A stretch of DNA of 13,880 nt from an uncultured Eggerthellaceae bacterium (GCA_910588205.1 CAJUQK010000037.1:1-13880); one strand, 5' to 3'. Shown: positions 5,432-13,184, counted from the first letter of the stretch. Notes: generated by a model from the sequence alone, not told the origin. Numbers and translations: made by a program.

Positions 5432-7642
5432 TCATCGGGCCTGGAGGGAAGAGCTCACCACGCTTCTGCTGGTCAGATAGGTAACCAAGAGATATCCTCC
5501 GTAGATGACGGCTACCAGCACGGCCGCCATGCTGATGGGGCCGATCACTGATGCCCCCAATGCATCGAAGAGTTCCTTGGAAAGGACGCTGATAGCGCAC
5601 GAGGCATGGCACGCTGCCACTCCCAGAGGCAGGAGAAAATAGACCAACACCTGGATGAGGAGGGAGCGGTTGATCATGGGTGCGCTGCACCCGATGCGCG
5701 AGAGCATCCGGTAGCGCGGCAGGGAATCGGCCGTCTGGGAGAGTTGCTGGACAGCCAGAACGGCAGCGGTGGCTAGCAGGAAGATGAGGCCGATGTAGAG
5801 CGCCAGGTAGGTGATCATCATCTTCAGTCCGCTTGCCTGGACGATCATCTCAAAAGCGGTGATGACGCGCGTGACCGGCCAGAGCAAGTGCGCGTAGGTG
5901 TCATCAGCTCCGGCGAACCCTTGTTCGAACCCGCCCAGGCTCAGCGGTTGGGCGGCGGCTACGATGGCCTCTAGGGCCTCATCATTCTCAGCTTCCGTGC
6001 GTCCGTTATCTGCATACATCACATCCAGTAGGCTGCGGGCTGGGATGGCTCCGGCCTCCCACAGGGCATCTACTACGGCATCAGGAACCACGATGGTAAG
6101 GGCTGTGGCCTTCAGGGTATTGTCTTCTATCTGGGTGGTGATGATCTGGTCAGTGAGGGTGAGCTGGTGCCCTAGGGCATCGAAGGATAAGCCTGAGCCA
6201 GCCAGATCGTCAGCCAGTGGGGCTGCTACTTCCATGTTGTTCGCAATGACGCACTGGTCATCAGCAAGCGCGATGGGTTCTTGGTCAATGAGAGTGCGCA
6301 CAGCGTTCATATCGGAAAGCGATACGATGCCCACATTGGATGCACTCAAGCTGCTCTCACCTAAATCCTCCAGATGTTGTTCTGCGCTCTCTCCGGCTTG
6401 ACTGATCAATTGCCCATAGGTGATGCCAGGCAAGAAGAATAAGTTAAGCTGGGCACTGTCCTGAATGGTCTGCTCCCAAAGCTCAGGGGCAGCGTCACGC
6501 AAAGGCTGGGCCATGTCCCATTCGTGGGCTACGGCGTTTTCATAGCGTTCGGGCGCATCGGCTTGCATACCGCGGGCACGAGCGGTGATATCCGTAGAGC
6601 TATCCCGCAGGGCATCCTTCGCATCATCTTGATATACCTCAGCGGTAAGCGTGGCGCTATAGGGGTTCGCCTCCTCTATCCCATCGGTGAAGACGCTCAC
6701 CATGCCCATCCCTACAGAGAACGTGGTAATGGAGAAGAACAGCATCACGCAAACGGCCCACAAGGATACGAAGGCGGTGTTCACGCGGCTGGCTATCTGA
6801 CGCACCGTGAAGGGTGTGAGTCCGCGAAGGTAGACACCCTTCACCCGGGTGATGAGGGCGATGATGAAGCCCGCCAATGACCAAAACAGGATGAACGTGC
6901 CTACGAGCATGCCGATGGTGGCTCGCATGAAGCGCGGATCATCCAGCATGACGAGCCCGCTCTCGATCAGTTGCTCATAGGCATAGGCCAGAATGGCGAT
7001 GGAAGCCACGAACGCCACCAGGCACACCCAGGGGTTGCGCGTGACAGCCTTCTGGTTCTTCGCGTTTGCATGGAGAAGGTCGATCAGCTTCTGGCGGTTC
7101 ACGATGAAGGTGTTGAAGAGCGCTACCACCACATAGATGATGGCGAAGCAGAGGATGGTGAGCCTGAGCGCCTCGGGGGAGAATACGAACTGATAGTTTA
7201 TGATGGTGGTCCCGAACAGCCAGGCGGTGAAAAATGACATGGCCTGGGACAGCAGGAATCCCACGATCAGTCCCAATGCCAGTGAGATCAATCCCACGAG
7301 CACCGTTTCTATCAGCATGATGGCCGAGACCCGGGAAGGCGCCATGCCCAACAGCATGTAGGTGCCGAACTCGCGCTTGCGTCGGCGGATAAGGAATCCG
7401 TTCGAATAGAGGATCAGGAATCCCAAGACGCAGGCGATGAGTCCCGAGAACATGCTCAAGAACTGCTCAGTCATCTGGAACTGACGTTCATCGGCCTCTG
7501 ATTGGAGGTCGAACATCACCTCTTGGCCACCGATGGAGTTGAATGCGTAGAACACGGCCACGCCGAAGAGCAGCGTCAGGAAGTAGATGGTGTAATCGCG
7601 CACCGAATGACGGATATTGCGCCATGCAAGCTTAAGCAACAT
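5432..7642 (-). CDS. BceB-like ABC transporter permease (FtsX family)
   Basis: The protein is about 736 residues. It has one helix near the N-terminus, then an FtsX-type group of three (roughly 65-185) with the cytoplasmic RRRKREFGTYMLLGM segment typical of FtsX permeases. Three more helices follow up to about residue 318, then a large extracellular domain (about 325-610) and three C-terminal helices. Ten helices with the big loop between TM7 and TM8 is the BceB topology. BceB proteins are usually about 650 residues, so this loop looks longer than normal. The ATG at 7642 is chosen because GGGAGGGG (7652-7659) lies 9 nt upstream; an in-frame ATG at 7651 touches that site directly. The gene overlaps the ATPase by 11 nt. 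BceAB-type systems handle cell-wall-active peptides and serve as sensors for their kinase; the ligand here is unknown. Confidence 0.88.
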   Translation of the reverse strand: MLLKLAWRNIRHSVRDYTIYFLTLLFGVAVFYAFNSIGGQEVMFDLQSEADERQFQMTEQFLSMFSGLIACVLGFLILYSNGFLIRRRKREFGTYMLLGMAPSRVSAIMLIETVLVGLISLALGLIVGFLLSQAMSFFTAWLFGTTIINYQFVFSPEALRLTILCFAIIYVVVALFNTFIVNRQKLIDLLHANAKNQKAVTRNPWVCLVAFVASIAILAYAYEQLIESGLVMLDDPRFMRATIGMLVGTFILFWSLAGFIIALITRVKGVYLRGLTPFTVRQIASRVNTAFVSLWAVCVMLFFSITTFSVGMGMVSVFTDGIEEANPYSATLTAEVYQDDAKDALRDSSTDITARARGMQADAPERYENAVAHEWDMAQPLRDAAPELWEQTIQDSAQLNLFFLPGITYGQLISQAGESAEQHLEDLGESSLSASNVGIVSLSDMNAVRTLIDQEPIALADDQCVIANNMEVAAPLADDLAGSGLSFDALGHQLTLTDQIITTQIEDNTLKATALTIVVPDAVVDALWEAGAIPARSLLDVMYADNGRTEAENDEALEAIVAAAQPLSLGGFEQGFAGADDTYAHLLWPVTRVITAFEMIVQASGLKMMITYLALYIGLIFLLATAAVLAVQQLSQTADSLPRYRMLSRIGCSAPMINRSLLIQVLVYFLLPLGVAACHASCAISVLSKELFDALGASVIGPISMAAVLVAVIYGGYLLVTYLTSRSVVSSSLQAR

Positions 7643-8453
7643 GGCCCACATCCCCTCCCAAGAACGAGACTACTTCCATGATGCGGGCGAAGAACTCCTC
7701 GCGCGGCATGGCTCCGCGGCGTATCTCGTTGAACAGGCGGCCGTCCTTGATGAATAGCACGCGGTTCGTGAAGGATGCTGCATAGGAGTCATGGGTGACC
7801 ATCATGATAGTGGCGCCCATCTTCGTGTTCATCATCTCCAGCGTTTCCAGGAGCACGGCGGCAGACCGTGAATCAAGGGCACCGGTGGGCTCATCGGCCA
7901 GGATCAGCTTCGGATCGCCCACGATGGCGCGGGCGGCCGCCACCCGTTGCTTCTGACCGCCTGACATCTGATTCGGGTAGCGCTTGAGGACATCCGCCAC
8001 GCCTAGGGAGGCGGCGATGTTCCGCACCCTCGCGGATACCTGGGAAGGGGCTATGCGCTTGATGGTGAGCGCGAGGGCGATATTCTCCATGCCATTCAAG
8101 GTATCTAGAAGATTGAAGTCCTGGAAGATGAATCCCAGCTCGTCGCGGCGGAACTTCGCCAGAGCGCGCTTGGAGAGGGCGGTGATGTCCTGTCCGTCCA
8201 CGAGGATCTGACCTGAGGTCACCTTGTCAATGGTGGAGACGCAGTTCAGGAGCGTGGTCTTGCCGGACCCCGACGGTCCCATGATGCCGACGAATTCTCC
8301 CTGGGCTACGTCGAAGGAGACACCGTCCAAGGCATGGGTGAGGGAATCGCGGCTGCCGTAGATCTTCTTCGCCTGGCGGACAGAGAGGGCTAGAGGACGC
8401 CCATTCTGGACGGTGGGAGTCGTGAAGGAAGGCTCTGTATATATCTCAGTCAT
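7632..8453 (-). CDS. BceA-like ABC transporter ATP-binding protein
   Basis: The 273-residue ATPase has every expected motif: Walker A GPSGSGKT (59-66), Q-loop Q111, signature MSGGQ (163-167), Walker B LILADE (183-188) and H-loop H221. It belongs to the MacB/LolD/BceA branch, by EPTGALDS after Walker B and QDFNLLDTLNGMENI after the Q-loop. The N-terminus has an extra polar stretch of about 20 residues before the nucleotide-binding fold, and a C-terminal tail of about 30 residues. GAGGA lies 4 nt before the ATG. The gene starts 7 nt after the small membrane peptide gene and overlaps the permease gene, so these three are translationally coupled. It powers the permease from the cytoplasmic side. 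Confidence 0.93.
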   Translation of the reverse strand: MTEIYTEPSFTTPTVQNGRPLALSVRQAKKIYGSRDSLTHALDGVSFDVAQGEFVGIMGPSGSGKTTLLNCVSTIDKVTSGQILVDGQDITALSKRALAKFRRDELGFIFQDFNLLDTLNGMENIALALTIKRIAPSQVSARVRNIAASLGVADVLKRYPNQMSGGQKQRVAAARAIVGDPKLILADEPTGALDSRSAAVLLETLEMMNTKMGATIMMVTHDSYAASFTNRVLFIKDGRLFNEIRRGAMPREEFFARIMEVVSFLGGDVGHVA

Positions 8454-8460
8454 GGCGTCC

Positions 8461-8556
8461 TCATGCTTTCACGAGACGGGGGGACTCATAGGCTATGAAG
8501 GCCCCGATGGCTATCACGATAGCGAATGAGAGTGCAACTTTTCCGGCTATGCTCAT
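8461..8556 (-). CDS. Small single-helix membrane peptide, 31 residues
   Basis: A short open frame with strong support lies between the kinase and ABC genes. The ATG at 8556 has AAGGAGGAG immediately upstream, the best ribosome binding site in this cluster. The product begins MSIAGKVALSFAIVI, continues AIGAFIAYE and ends SPRLVKA. That is one transmembrane helix of about 17-20 residues with a lysine before it and a basic tail after it. The stop is followed 7 nt later by the ATPase start, whose ribosome binding site overlaps the stop region (GCATGAGGA). I do not recognise the family. By position it is likely a small subunit or regulator of the transporter or kinase, or a leader peptide coupling translation to the ATPase. 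Standard annotation would skip it for length. Confidence 0.75.
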   Translation of the reverse strand: MSIAGKVALSFAIVIAIGAFIAYESPRLVKA

Positions 8557-8599
8557 GTCTCCTCCTTCGGAGCCCTGAAGACCCCTGTTTAGGTTGGAT

Positions 8600-8666
8600 G
8601 GTATAGAGAACATGATGGCTGGGTTCAGTGACGGGTGCCATCGAATGGGCTTACAGGAACCTTACA
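8600..8666 (-). promoter_or_regulatory. Predicted response-regulator box and promoter of the peptide/ABC operon
   Basis: CTTACA occurs twice (8650-8655 and 8661-8666) with an 11-bp period; on the transcribed strand it reads TGTAAG-GTTCC-TGTAAG. Tandem half-sites one helical turn apart are how OmpR/PhoB-family regulators bind DNA. Downstream, TATACC (8605-8600) could be the -10, without a convincing -35. The 140-bp gap between the kinase stop and the small peptide start, otherwise without a gene, supports separate control of the transporter genes. Confidence 0.55.
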
Positions 8667-8696
8667 TTGCTGTCACCGAAGCCACAGGCCGGAGCC

Positions 8697-9752
8697 TTAA
8701 GGGAGGCGACTGCGGTCATGGGGGAACCCGAAGATCATCCGCGTGCCAACCCCCGTTTCGCTTGCGGCAGAGACGCTCAAGCCCAGGCGGCTGCTCATGA
8801 GCGCCACCAGATAGAGGCCCATGCCCGTGGCCGTTCCTCGGGCCCGGCCGTTGCTCCCCGTGAAGCCGCGGTCGAAGATACGCGGCATGTCTGCTTCACT
8901 GATGCCGCACCCGTCATCGCGCACTTCGAGCACGGTGCAGCCTCGGGGTGTGTCAGGCTCTTCAACGCGGGCGGTGAAGGTGATGGTCCGAGCACCGTAC
9001 TGGGCTGCGTTCGCAACTACCTGGCTCAGCATGAACACGAGCCACGGTTCGTCGGAGAGCACGCGGAGATCGGGAGGGATATCCACCTGGGGGATGGCTT
9101 GCACTTCGATCAGGAACCGGGCTTGGCGCTTGCAAGCTTCGCGGGCTGCATCTGCAAGGGAAATGCTCCGAATGGCGTAGTCCTTCTGGAGGGAGGTCGA
9201 CCGGGCGTAGTAGAGCGCCTGATCCACTTGCACCTCCATGCGCTCGAGCTCCCGTGAGAGCTTATAGGCATCCGGTCCCTCCAAGCGGTCCAAGATCAGC
9301 TTCGCTGCTGCGATAGGGGTCTTCGTCTCATGGATCCAGAGCTCGATGTATTCGCGATAGGCATCTGCGTCGGCTTGAGCCTGCGTTAGTTCCCGGCTGG
9401 CCTGGGCGGAAAGGCGGTCGATGGCATCCTGGGCAAGGCGCCCCTCGAGGAACCGCGGATCCGCCAGCAGCGTTACGGATTCGCACGCGCTCAGCTCGGG
9501 GGTGCCCACTTCTTCTGCCGATGTCCAGAAGCGGGCCCGACGCAGGTAGTCGACGATGAGCCCAAGGCAGAGACAGATCAGCACGAATGTTGAGAGGGTC
9601 ACGCTGGCATCGATGCCGATGCCCAGCGTTACGGCCATGGCGAAGACCCCTGCAATGCAGCCGGTGCCAAGGAGGATAATAGGGCCGTGATCGCGCAGGT
9701 AGCCTGTCGGGGTGAATGACTCTGCTCCCTCAGCGTGCCCCCACCAGGTCAT
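8697..9752 (-). CDS. BceS-like intramembrane-sensing histidine kinase
   Basis: The 351-residue kinase has two adjacent helices (about 24-46 and 48-69) with almost nothing between them, so it lacks an extracellular sensor. The dimerisation helix contains the phospho-acceptor H141 in ELWIHETKTPIA, the H-box form seen in BceS-type kinases. The ATPase domain has the N-box with N248 in QVVANAAQYG, the G1 box DDGCGI (279-284), the F-box IFDRGF and the G2 box TGMGLYL (309-315). All catalytic elements are intact. It overlaps the regulator stop by four bases (ATGA), a sign of translational coupling. Such kinases are normally activated through their partner ABC permease, here encoded two genes downstream. 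Confidence 0.92.
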   Translation of the reverse strand: MTWWGHAEGAESFTPTGYLRDHGPIILLGTGCIAGVFAMAVTLGIGIDASVTLSTFVLICLCLGLIVDYLRRARFWTSAEEVGTPELSACESVTLLADPRFLEGRLAQDAIDRLSAQASRELTQAQADADAYREYIELWIHETKTPIAAAKLILDRLEGPDAYKLSRELERMEVQVDQALYYARSTSLQKDYAIRSISLADAAREACKRQARFLIEVQAIPQVDIPPDLRVLSDEPWLVFMLSQVVANAAQYGARTITFTARVEEPDTPRGCTVLEVRDDGCGISEADMPRIFDRGFTGSNGRARGTATGMGLYLVALMSSRLGLSVSAASETGVGTRMIFGFPHDRSRLP

Positions 9753-10411
9753 AGAGCGTAGCCGATCCCGCGCTTGGTCTTGATGAGGTCCTCATCTGCA
9801 CCCAGGGCGCACAAACGCTTCCGAAGGCGGTTCATGTTCACGGTCAAGGTGTTGTCATCGATGAACGAATCAGATTCCCAAAGGTGCATCATGAGTTGTT
9901 GACGGCTCACGATCTTCCCTGCGTTGCGCATGAGCAACGACAGTATCTTGAGTTCGTTGCGGGTGAGCTCACAGCTCTCATCCTGATACGTGACGATACC
10001 CGATGCCTCATCCAAAGCGAGGCAGCCTTCCCGAAGGAGCGGGGTTGGGGTGGCGCCCGTGCGAACGAGGTTCTGGATGCGGGCCAGCAAGACCGCGGGC
10101 CGGTAGGGCTTCGTGACGTAATCATTCGCGCCCAGACCCAGGGCCATGACCTCGTCGAATTCGCTGGTGGAAGACGTTAGCATGATGATGGGGACCGCTG
10201 AGGCGGCACGGATATCCCGGCAGATGGCAAGGCCATCGGCCTGGGGGAGCTTCAGATCCAGCACGACGCAGGCAGCATGGCTTGCGAGAGCCTGCTGGGC
10301 GGCATCCTCGAACCGGTCGCACCAGCGGGGTTCATAGCCTTGGAGCGTGAGCAACCGTGCCAGCTCTTCGCGCAGGACGGTGTCATCTTCCACGATGAAA
10401 ATGGTATCCAT
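9749..10411 (-). CDS. OmpR-family response regulator, BceR-like
   Basis: The protein is 220 residues from the ATG at 10411. A receiver domain (about 1-118) has the acidic pair E8/D9-D10, the phospho-acceptor D52, T79 and K101. A winged-helix output domain (about 128-220) carries ELTRNELKILSLLM, then DDNTLTVNMNRLRKRL and GIGYAL, typical of OmpR/PhoB proteins. The frame is open to an ATG at 10474, but the receiver fold starts at MDTIFIVEDD. No clear ribosome binding site precedes this ATG. A -10-like TATCAT ends 7 nt upstream, so the transcript may be leaderless. It probably binds the CTTACA repeats at 8650-8666. Confidence 0.92.
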   Translation of the reverse strand: MDTIFIVEDDTVLREELARLLTLQGYEPRWCDRFEDAAQQALASHAACVVLDLKLPQADGLAICRDIRAASAVPIIMLTSSTSEFDEVMALGLGANDYVTKPYRPAVLLARIQNLVRTGATPTPLLREGCLALDEASGIVTYQDESCELTRNELKILSLLMRNAGKIVSRQQLMMHLWESDSFIDDNTLTVNMNRLRKRLCALGADEDLIKTKRGIGYAL

Positions 10412-10418
10412 GGTGAAG

Positions 10419-10471
10419 ATGATACCCCATGAGGGAACCCTGTGGGAGCTTTTCGCCATCCCTGCTATACT
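10419..10471. promoter_or_regulatory. Overlapping divergent promoters, both apparently leaderless
   Basis: The phosphatase side (+) has TGCTATACT at 10463-10471, an extended -10 ending 8 nt before its ATG at 10480. The regulator side (-) has TATCAT at 10424-10419, ending 7 nt before its ATG at 10411. With transcription starting about 7 nt past the -10, both messages would begin at or next to the start codon. Neither ATG has a Shine-Dalgarno sequence. The starts are only 68 nt apart, so the promoters may interfere. Confidence 0.55.
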
Positions 10472-10479
10472 CACGTCCT

Positions 10480-11307
10480 ATGTTAGACATCGTCCAATCA
10501 TCTGCCTCTCTCGAGCACGCAGCGCGCGTCGTCACCCTTGAAGGGGTGGGCAACGTGCGTGATCTGGGTGGCATTCCCGTCTACGGTGACCGCATGGTGA
10601 AGCCGGGCATGATCTTTCGCGGTGCGGCACTGGCGGGAGCCACCTCAAAGGATCGCCACACGCTCTTCGAGGAACTCGGCATCTCCTGCGTGATAGACCT
10701 GCGCTGTGGCTGGGAGGTGGAGGCCAAGCCGAACCCCGTCCATCCGGGGGTGGATTCGCTGCACATCCCCTTCTACGACAAGGAGAAGGTGGGCGTCGAA
10801 TACGAAGTGGGCGCCATCAACGGCCAGAAAGTGGGGCGCGATGTAGCCTGTGACCCCGATGACTTCTACCGGTCATTGGCGAACCCGCGCACGACCGCCC
10901 AGATGCGGGAATGCCTGGCTCAGATCATCGCTCGCACCTCCAATGGGCTTCCGGTCTATCAGCATTGCAGTGGCGGCAAAGACCGTACCGGTGTCATGAC
11001 GCTGTTGGTGCTGACGGTGCTGGGGGCGGGATTCGCAGACATCCTGGAGGACTACCTCTACACGAATGTGTTCCGGGATACCCAGTTCCCGGAAACCTAT
11101 GCCAAGTTCCTTCATATCGCCCAGGGAGACGAGGAGCAGGCCCTCAAGCTGGTGAATGATCACCGGGCGCGCCGAGAGAACCTTGAGGTGTTCCTCGAGG
11201 CGGTCAGCGAAAGCTATGGCAACATCGACGCCTTCGTCCACGGGCAGCTGGGCGTGGGGGATGCTCTGCGCGAAGAGTTCCGTGCCGCATGCACCTGCTC
11301 TAAGTGA
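10480..11307 (+). CDS. PtpB-type tyrosine/dual-specificity protein phosphatase
   Basis: The 275-residue protein has the catalytic P-loop HCSGGKDRTGV at 162-172, with nucleophile C163 and R169 (CX5R). The K-D pair inside the loop marks the PtpB/LipA group (Y_phosphatase3 family), whose members dephosphorylate phosphotyrosine and sometimes phosphoinositides. The N-terminus has the family phrase GVGNVRDLGG (22-31), and GMIFRGAAL and CVIDLRCGWE follow. There is no signal peptide, so secretion is not indicated. An ATG at 10429 is in frame but lies upstream of the predicted transcription start; the ATG at 10480 is preferred. Its end overlaps the convergent APH-fold gene by 8 bp. Confidence 0.92.
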   Translation: MLDIVQSSASLEHAARVVTLEGVGNVRDLGGIPVYGDRMVKPGMIFRGAALAGATSKDRHTLFEELGISCVIDLRCGWEVEAKPNPVHPGVDSLHIPFYDKEKVGVEYEVGAINGQKVGRDVACDPDDFYRSLANPRTTAQMRECLAQIIARTSNGLPVYQHCSGGKDRTGVMTLLVLTVLGAGFADILEDYLYTNVFRDTQFPETYAKFLHIAQGDEEQALKLVNDHRARRENLEVFLEAVSESYGNIDAFVHGQLGVGDALREEFRAACTCSK

Positions 11308-12361
11308 AGCACTCCTCAAGCAGCATCTCAAGGAAATCGTCAGACAGATAGCGGGGCAGCTTCGCCGCCGCCCGGGCAGTCGTGTGCTCACCGGACCCCC
11401 CATAGCGGATGAGCGCCTTGCAGCACCAGGCCACGGCCCGCAGAGCGGATACCTTCATCCAGGCGGGGAAGCGCTCTTCGAAGCCTCCCGGGTTGAAGCG
11501 GCCGTCAACTGCCCTCCAGTATTCTCTCAAGAACATCTCCTGGTCTTGGGCGGTGAAGAATCGGTCGCTGTCCCAGAAGGTAGTGGTGGGAGTCAGGAAG
11601 AAGGCCAAGTCTTGGGCTACGTCACCTAAGAGGGGCCGTTCCCAGTCTACGAACCAGCCGGTTTCGCTATCGTTAGGCAGGAGGAAGTGGGAAGCCAGTG
11701 TTTCGGTGTTCACGATGCGCGGGTCGCAGGGTGCGGCTTGGGCCCTTTGGATAGCCTGTATGGTGAGGTTGGTGAACAGATCCACCCAGGCGGTGATGCG
11801 GGCATCCTCGTAGGGCGAGTCCCGATAGAGCTGAAAGCGCTCTATGCATTCGTCGAAGAGCCCTTGAAGGGGGTCGGTCGGATGGTGGAGCGGGCAGTCC
11901 TCTGGAACAGGAACGCTGTGGATGGCTCCCAGGATGCGAGCGCAGCGCTTGAGATCATCGGGCTGCAGCTCATCCAGATCGAATACCCGTCCCGGACAGA
12001 AGGTCTCTACGAGCACCCCTTTGCCGAGAGCCGTACGGGAGCTGTCAACATAGATGGGTAACGGCGTGCAGCCTGAAGCTGCTACCGCCGTAAGGGCATC
12101 GAATTCGTAGCGTACCTGGCAGGTATGGAAAGGCTGGGGGAGGACGTTCACGCGCAGAACGAAGCATTGTTGGCCAGCTTCCTTCCCTTCGTCGTGGCCC
12201 TTGCTTGGTACGGAGAACCGGAAGTTCACGTTATGCTCACCCTCGCCCAAGGGGTGAGGGGTCAAGACATCCTGAGGCTGGGCGCCCACCTGGGCCCGCA
12301 GCTCTTCATTCTTCGCAAGATACTCTGTCGCCCTCTGCTGATAGGCGTCCAAGGAATCCAC
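11300..12361 (-). CDS. APH/choline-kinase-fold phosphotransferase with altered catalytic loop
   Basis: The 353-residue protein has an aminoglycoside-phosphotransferase-like layout. There is a glycine-rich loop LGEGEHNVNFRF (38-49), a strand CFVLRVN (66-72) where R70 may stand for the usual lysine, helix glutamate E86, and a hinge VLVETFCPGR (117-125). The metal-binding phrase FVDWERPLLGD (237-247) has D239 intact. The catalytic loop, normally HGD...N, reads VNTETLASHFLL (217-228): the catalytic Asp position is Glu and the metal-binding Asn is His. It may be a specialised or inactive kinase; drug resistance should not be assumed. Translation starts at GTG with TAGGAG 7 nt upstream, overlapping the stop of the preceding gene. 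Confidence 0.75.
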   Translation of the reverse strand: MDSLDAYQQRATEYLAKNEELRAQVGAQPQDVLTPHPLGEGEHNVNFRFSVPSKGHDEGKEAGQQCFVLRVNVLPQPFHTCQVRYEFDALTAVAASGCTPLPIYVDSSRTALGKGVLVETFCPGRVFDLDELQPDDLKRCARILGAIHSVPVPEDCPLHHPTDPLQGLFDECIERFQLYRDSPYEDARITAWVDLFTNLTIQAIQRAQAAPCDPRIVNTETLASHFLLPNDSETGWFVDWERPLLGDVAQDLAFFLTPTTTFWDSDRFFTAQDQEMFLREYWRAVDGRFNPGGFEERFPAWMKVSALRAVAWCCKALIRYGGSGEHTTARAAAKLPRYLSDDFLEMLLEECFT

Positions 12362-12371
12362 CGATATGCTC

Positions 12372-13037
12372 CTAGAATCCTAGCCAAAGCTGTAGATAAG
12401 ATAGAGTACAGCATCCGGCGAAGGCTACGATGATGAAGGCCAACAGCCAATTCGCTGCGCGGGGGCGCATATGGCCGAACATCTCGCAGATCAGGGGATA
12501 GATCAGCCATACATAGAGCACGGCCACCAACCCGATGAACACATCATTCACCAGCCATGCCTGTCCTAGGATATTGAAGGGGAGCTGGGAATTATCCCAG
12601 AAGGGATATTTGCCGAATTCGTCAGGCTGGTTCACCAAAAGGCCTATCACCAGCTCCAAGACCATGCTCAAAATGACGGTGATGGCGAAGGTGGCTAAGA
12701 GCGCGCCCCACAACGTCTTGCAGCGCACGACGATATACTCTTTCAGAGGCTCGATCACCAGCGTCATGGCTACCGCCCCCACGCCATAGACCCAATAGGG
12801 GTGATACCACGGGTCATTCCAGACCACGTAATCAGGGGCGACGATGCTGAAGAGCGCATCCATGATGACGCAGTAGAGCAGTTCCAGCCAATGGCCCACG
12901 ATGGTGCAGATGCAGAATGCGGCGATGAGCGCACGCCAGAACTCCCAGGTCTTCGGAGCGAAGTAACCTATCTCATCGTTGGCGGTGATCCTATGCAGCC
13001 TGTGCTTCCCCACGGTTCCGGCTTCCTCCGCCCCCAT
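12372..13037 (-). CDS. Membrane protein, putative ABC transporter type IV (CmpB-like)
   Basis: From the ATG at 13037 the protein is 221 residues with about five or six membrane helices. Between the first two is GHWLELLYCVIMDALF, followed by YWVYGVGAVAM, then LVNQPDEFGKYPFWDNSQLP and NILGQAWLVNDV. I associate the VYGxGA and ExxxG pattern with the putative ABC-transporter type IV / CmpB family of bacterial membrane proteins, with moderate confidence. Function is unknown. The start is uncertain: ATG 13037 has no clear ribosome binding site, GTG 13013 has GGAGGA about 10 nt before it, and the frame is open to an ATG at 13181, inside an unlikely polar extension. Its TAG stop overlaps the ribosome binding site of the APH-fold gene, so the two are coupled. 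Confidence 0.65.
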   Translation of the reverse strand: MGAEEAGTVGKHRLHRITANDEIGYFAPKTWEFWRALIAAFCICTIVGHWLELLYCVIMDALFSIVAPDYVVWNDPWYHPYWVYGVGAVAMTLVIEPLKEYIVVRCKTLWGALLATFAITVILSMVLELVIGLLVNQPDEFGKYPFWDNSQLPFNILGQAWLVNDVFIGLVAVLYVWLIYPLICEMFGHMRPRAANWLLAFIIVAFAGCCTLSYLQLWLGF

Positions 13038-13184
13038 CTTGCGTGAGCGGTTGCTCTTGGCCCCAACCCTTTCAGATAGGTTCGATGATACGCATAGGCT
13101 GCCCCGGCCGAACGAGCGGGCACATACAGCTACCGAAAGGACACCGAGCTGCAATCTTGCTACTGCTGCATTTGGGGTCAATGC

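Noticed and set aside
8628..9257. 209-codon plus-strand frame opposite the histidine kinase
   Set aside because: No ribosome binding site and no domain; it is a shadow of the kinase reading frame.
10429..10479. Upstream ATG of the phosphatase
   Set aside because: It lies before the extended -10 at 10463-10471, and the residues added do not match the family.
12372..13181. Longest form of the CmpB-like protein starting at 13181
   Set aside because: The first 48 residues are polar, overlap the hairpin region edge and lack a ribosome binding site; a start at 13037 or 13013 is more credible.
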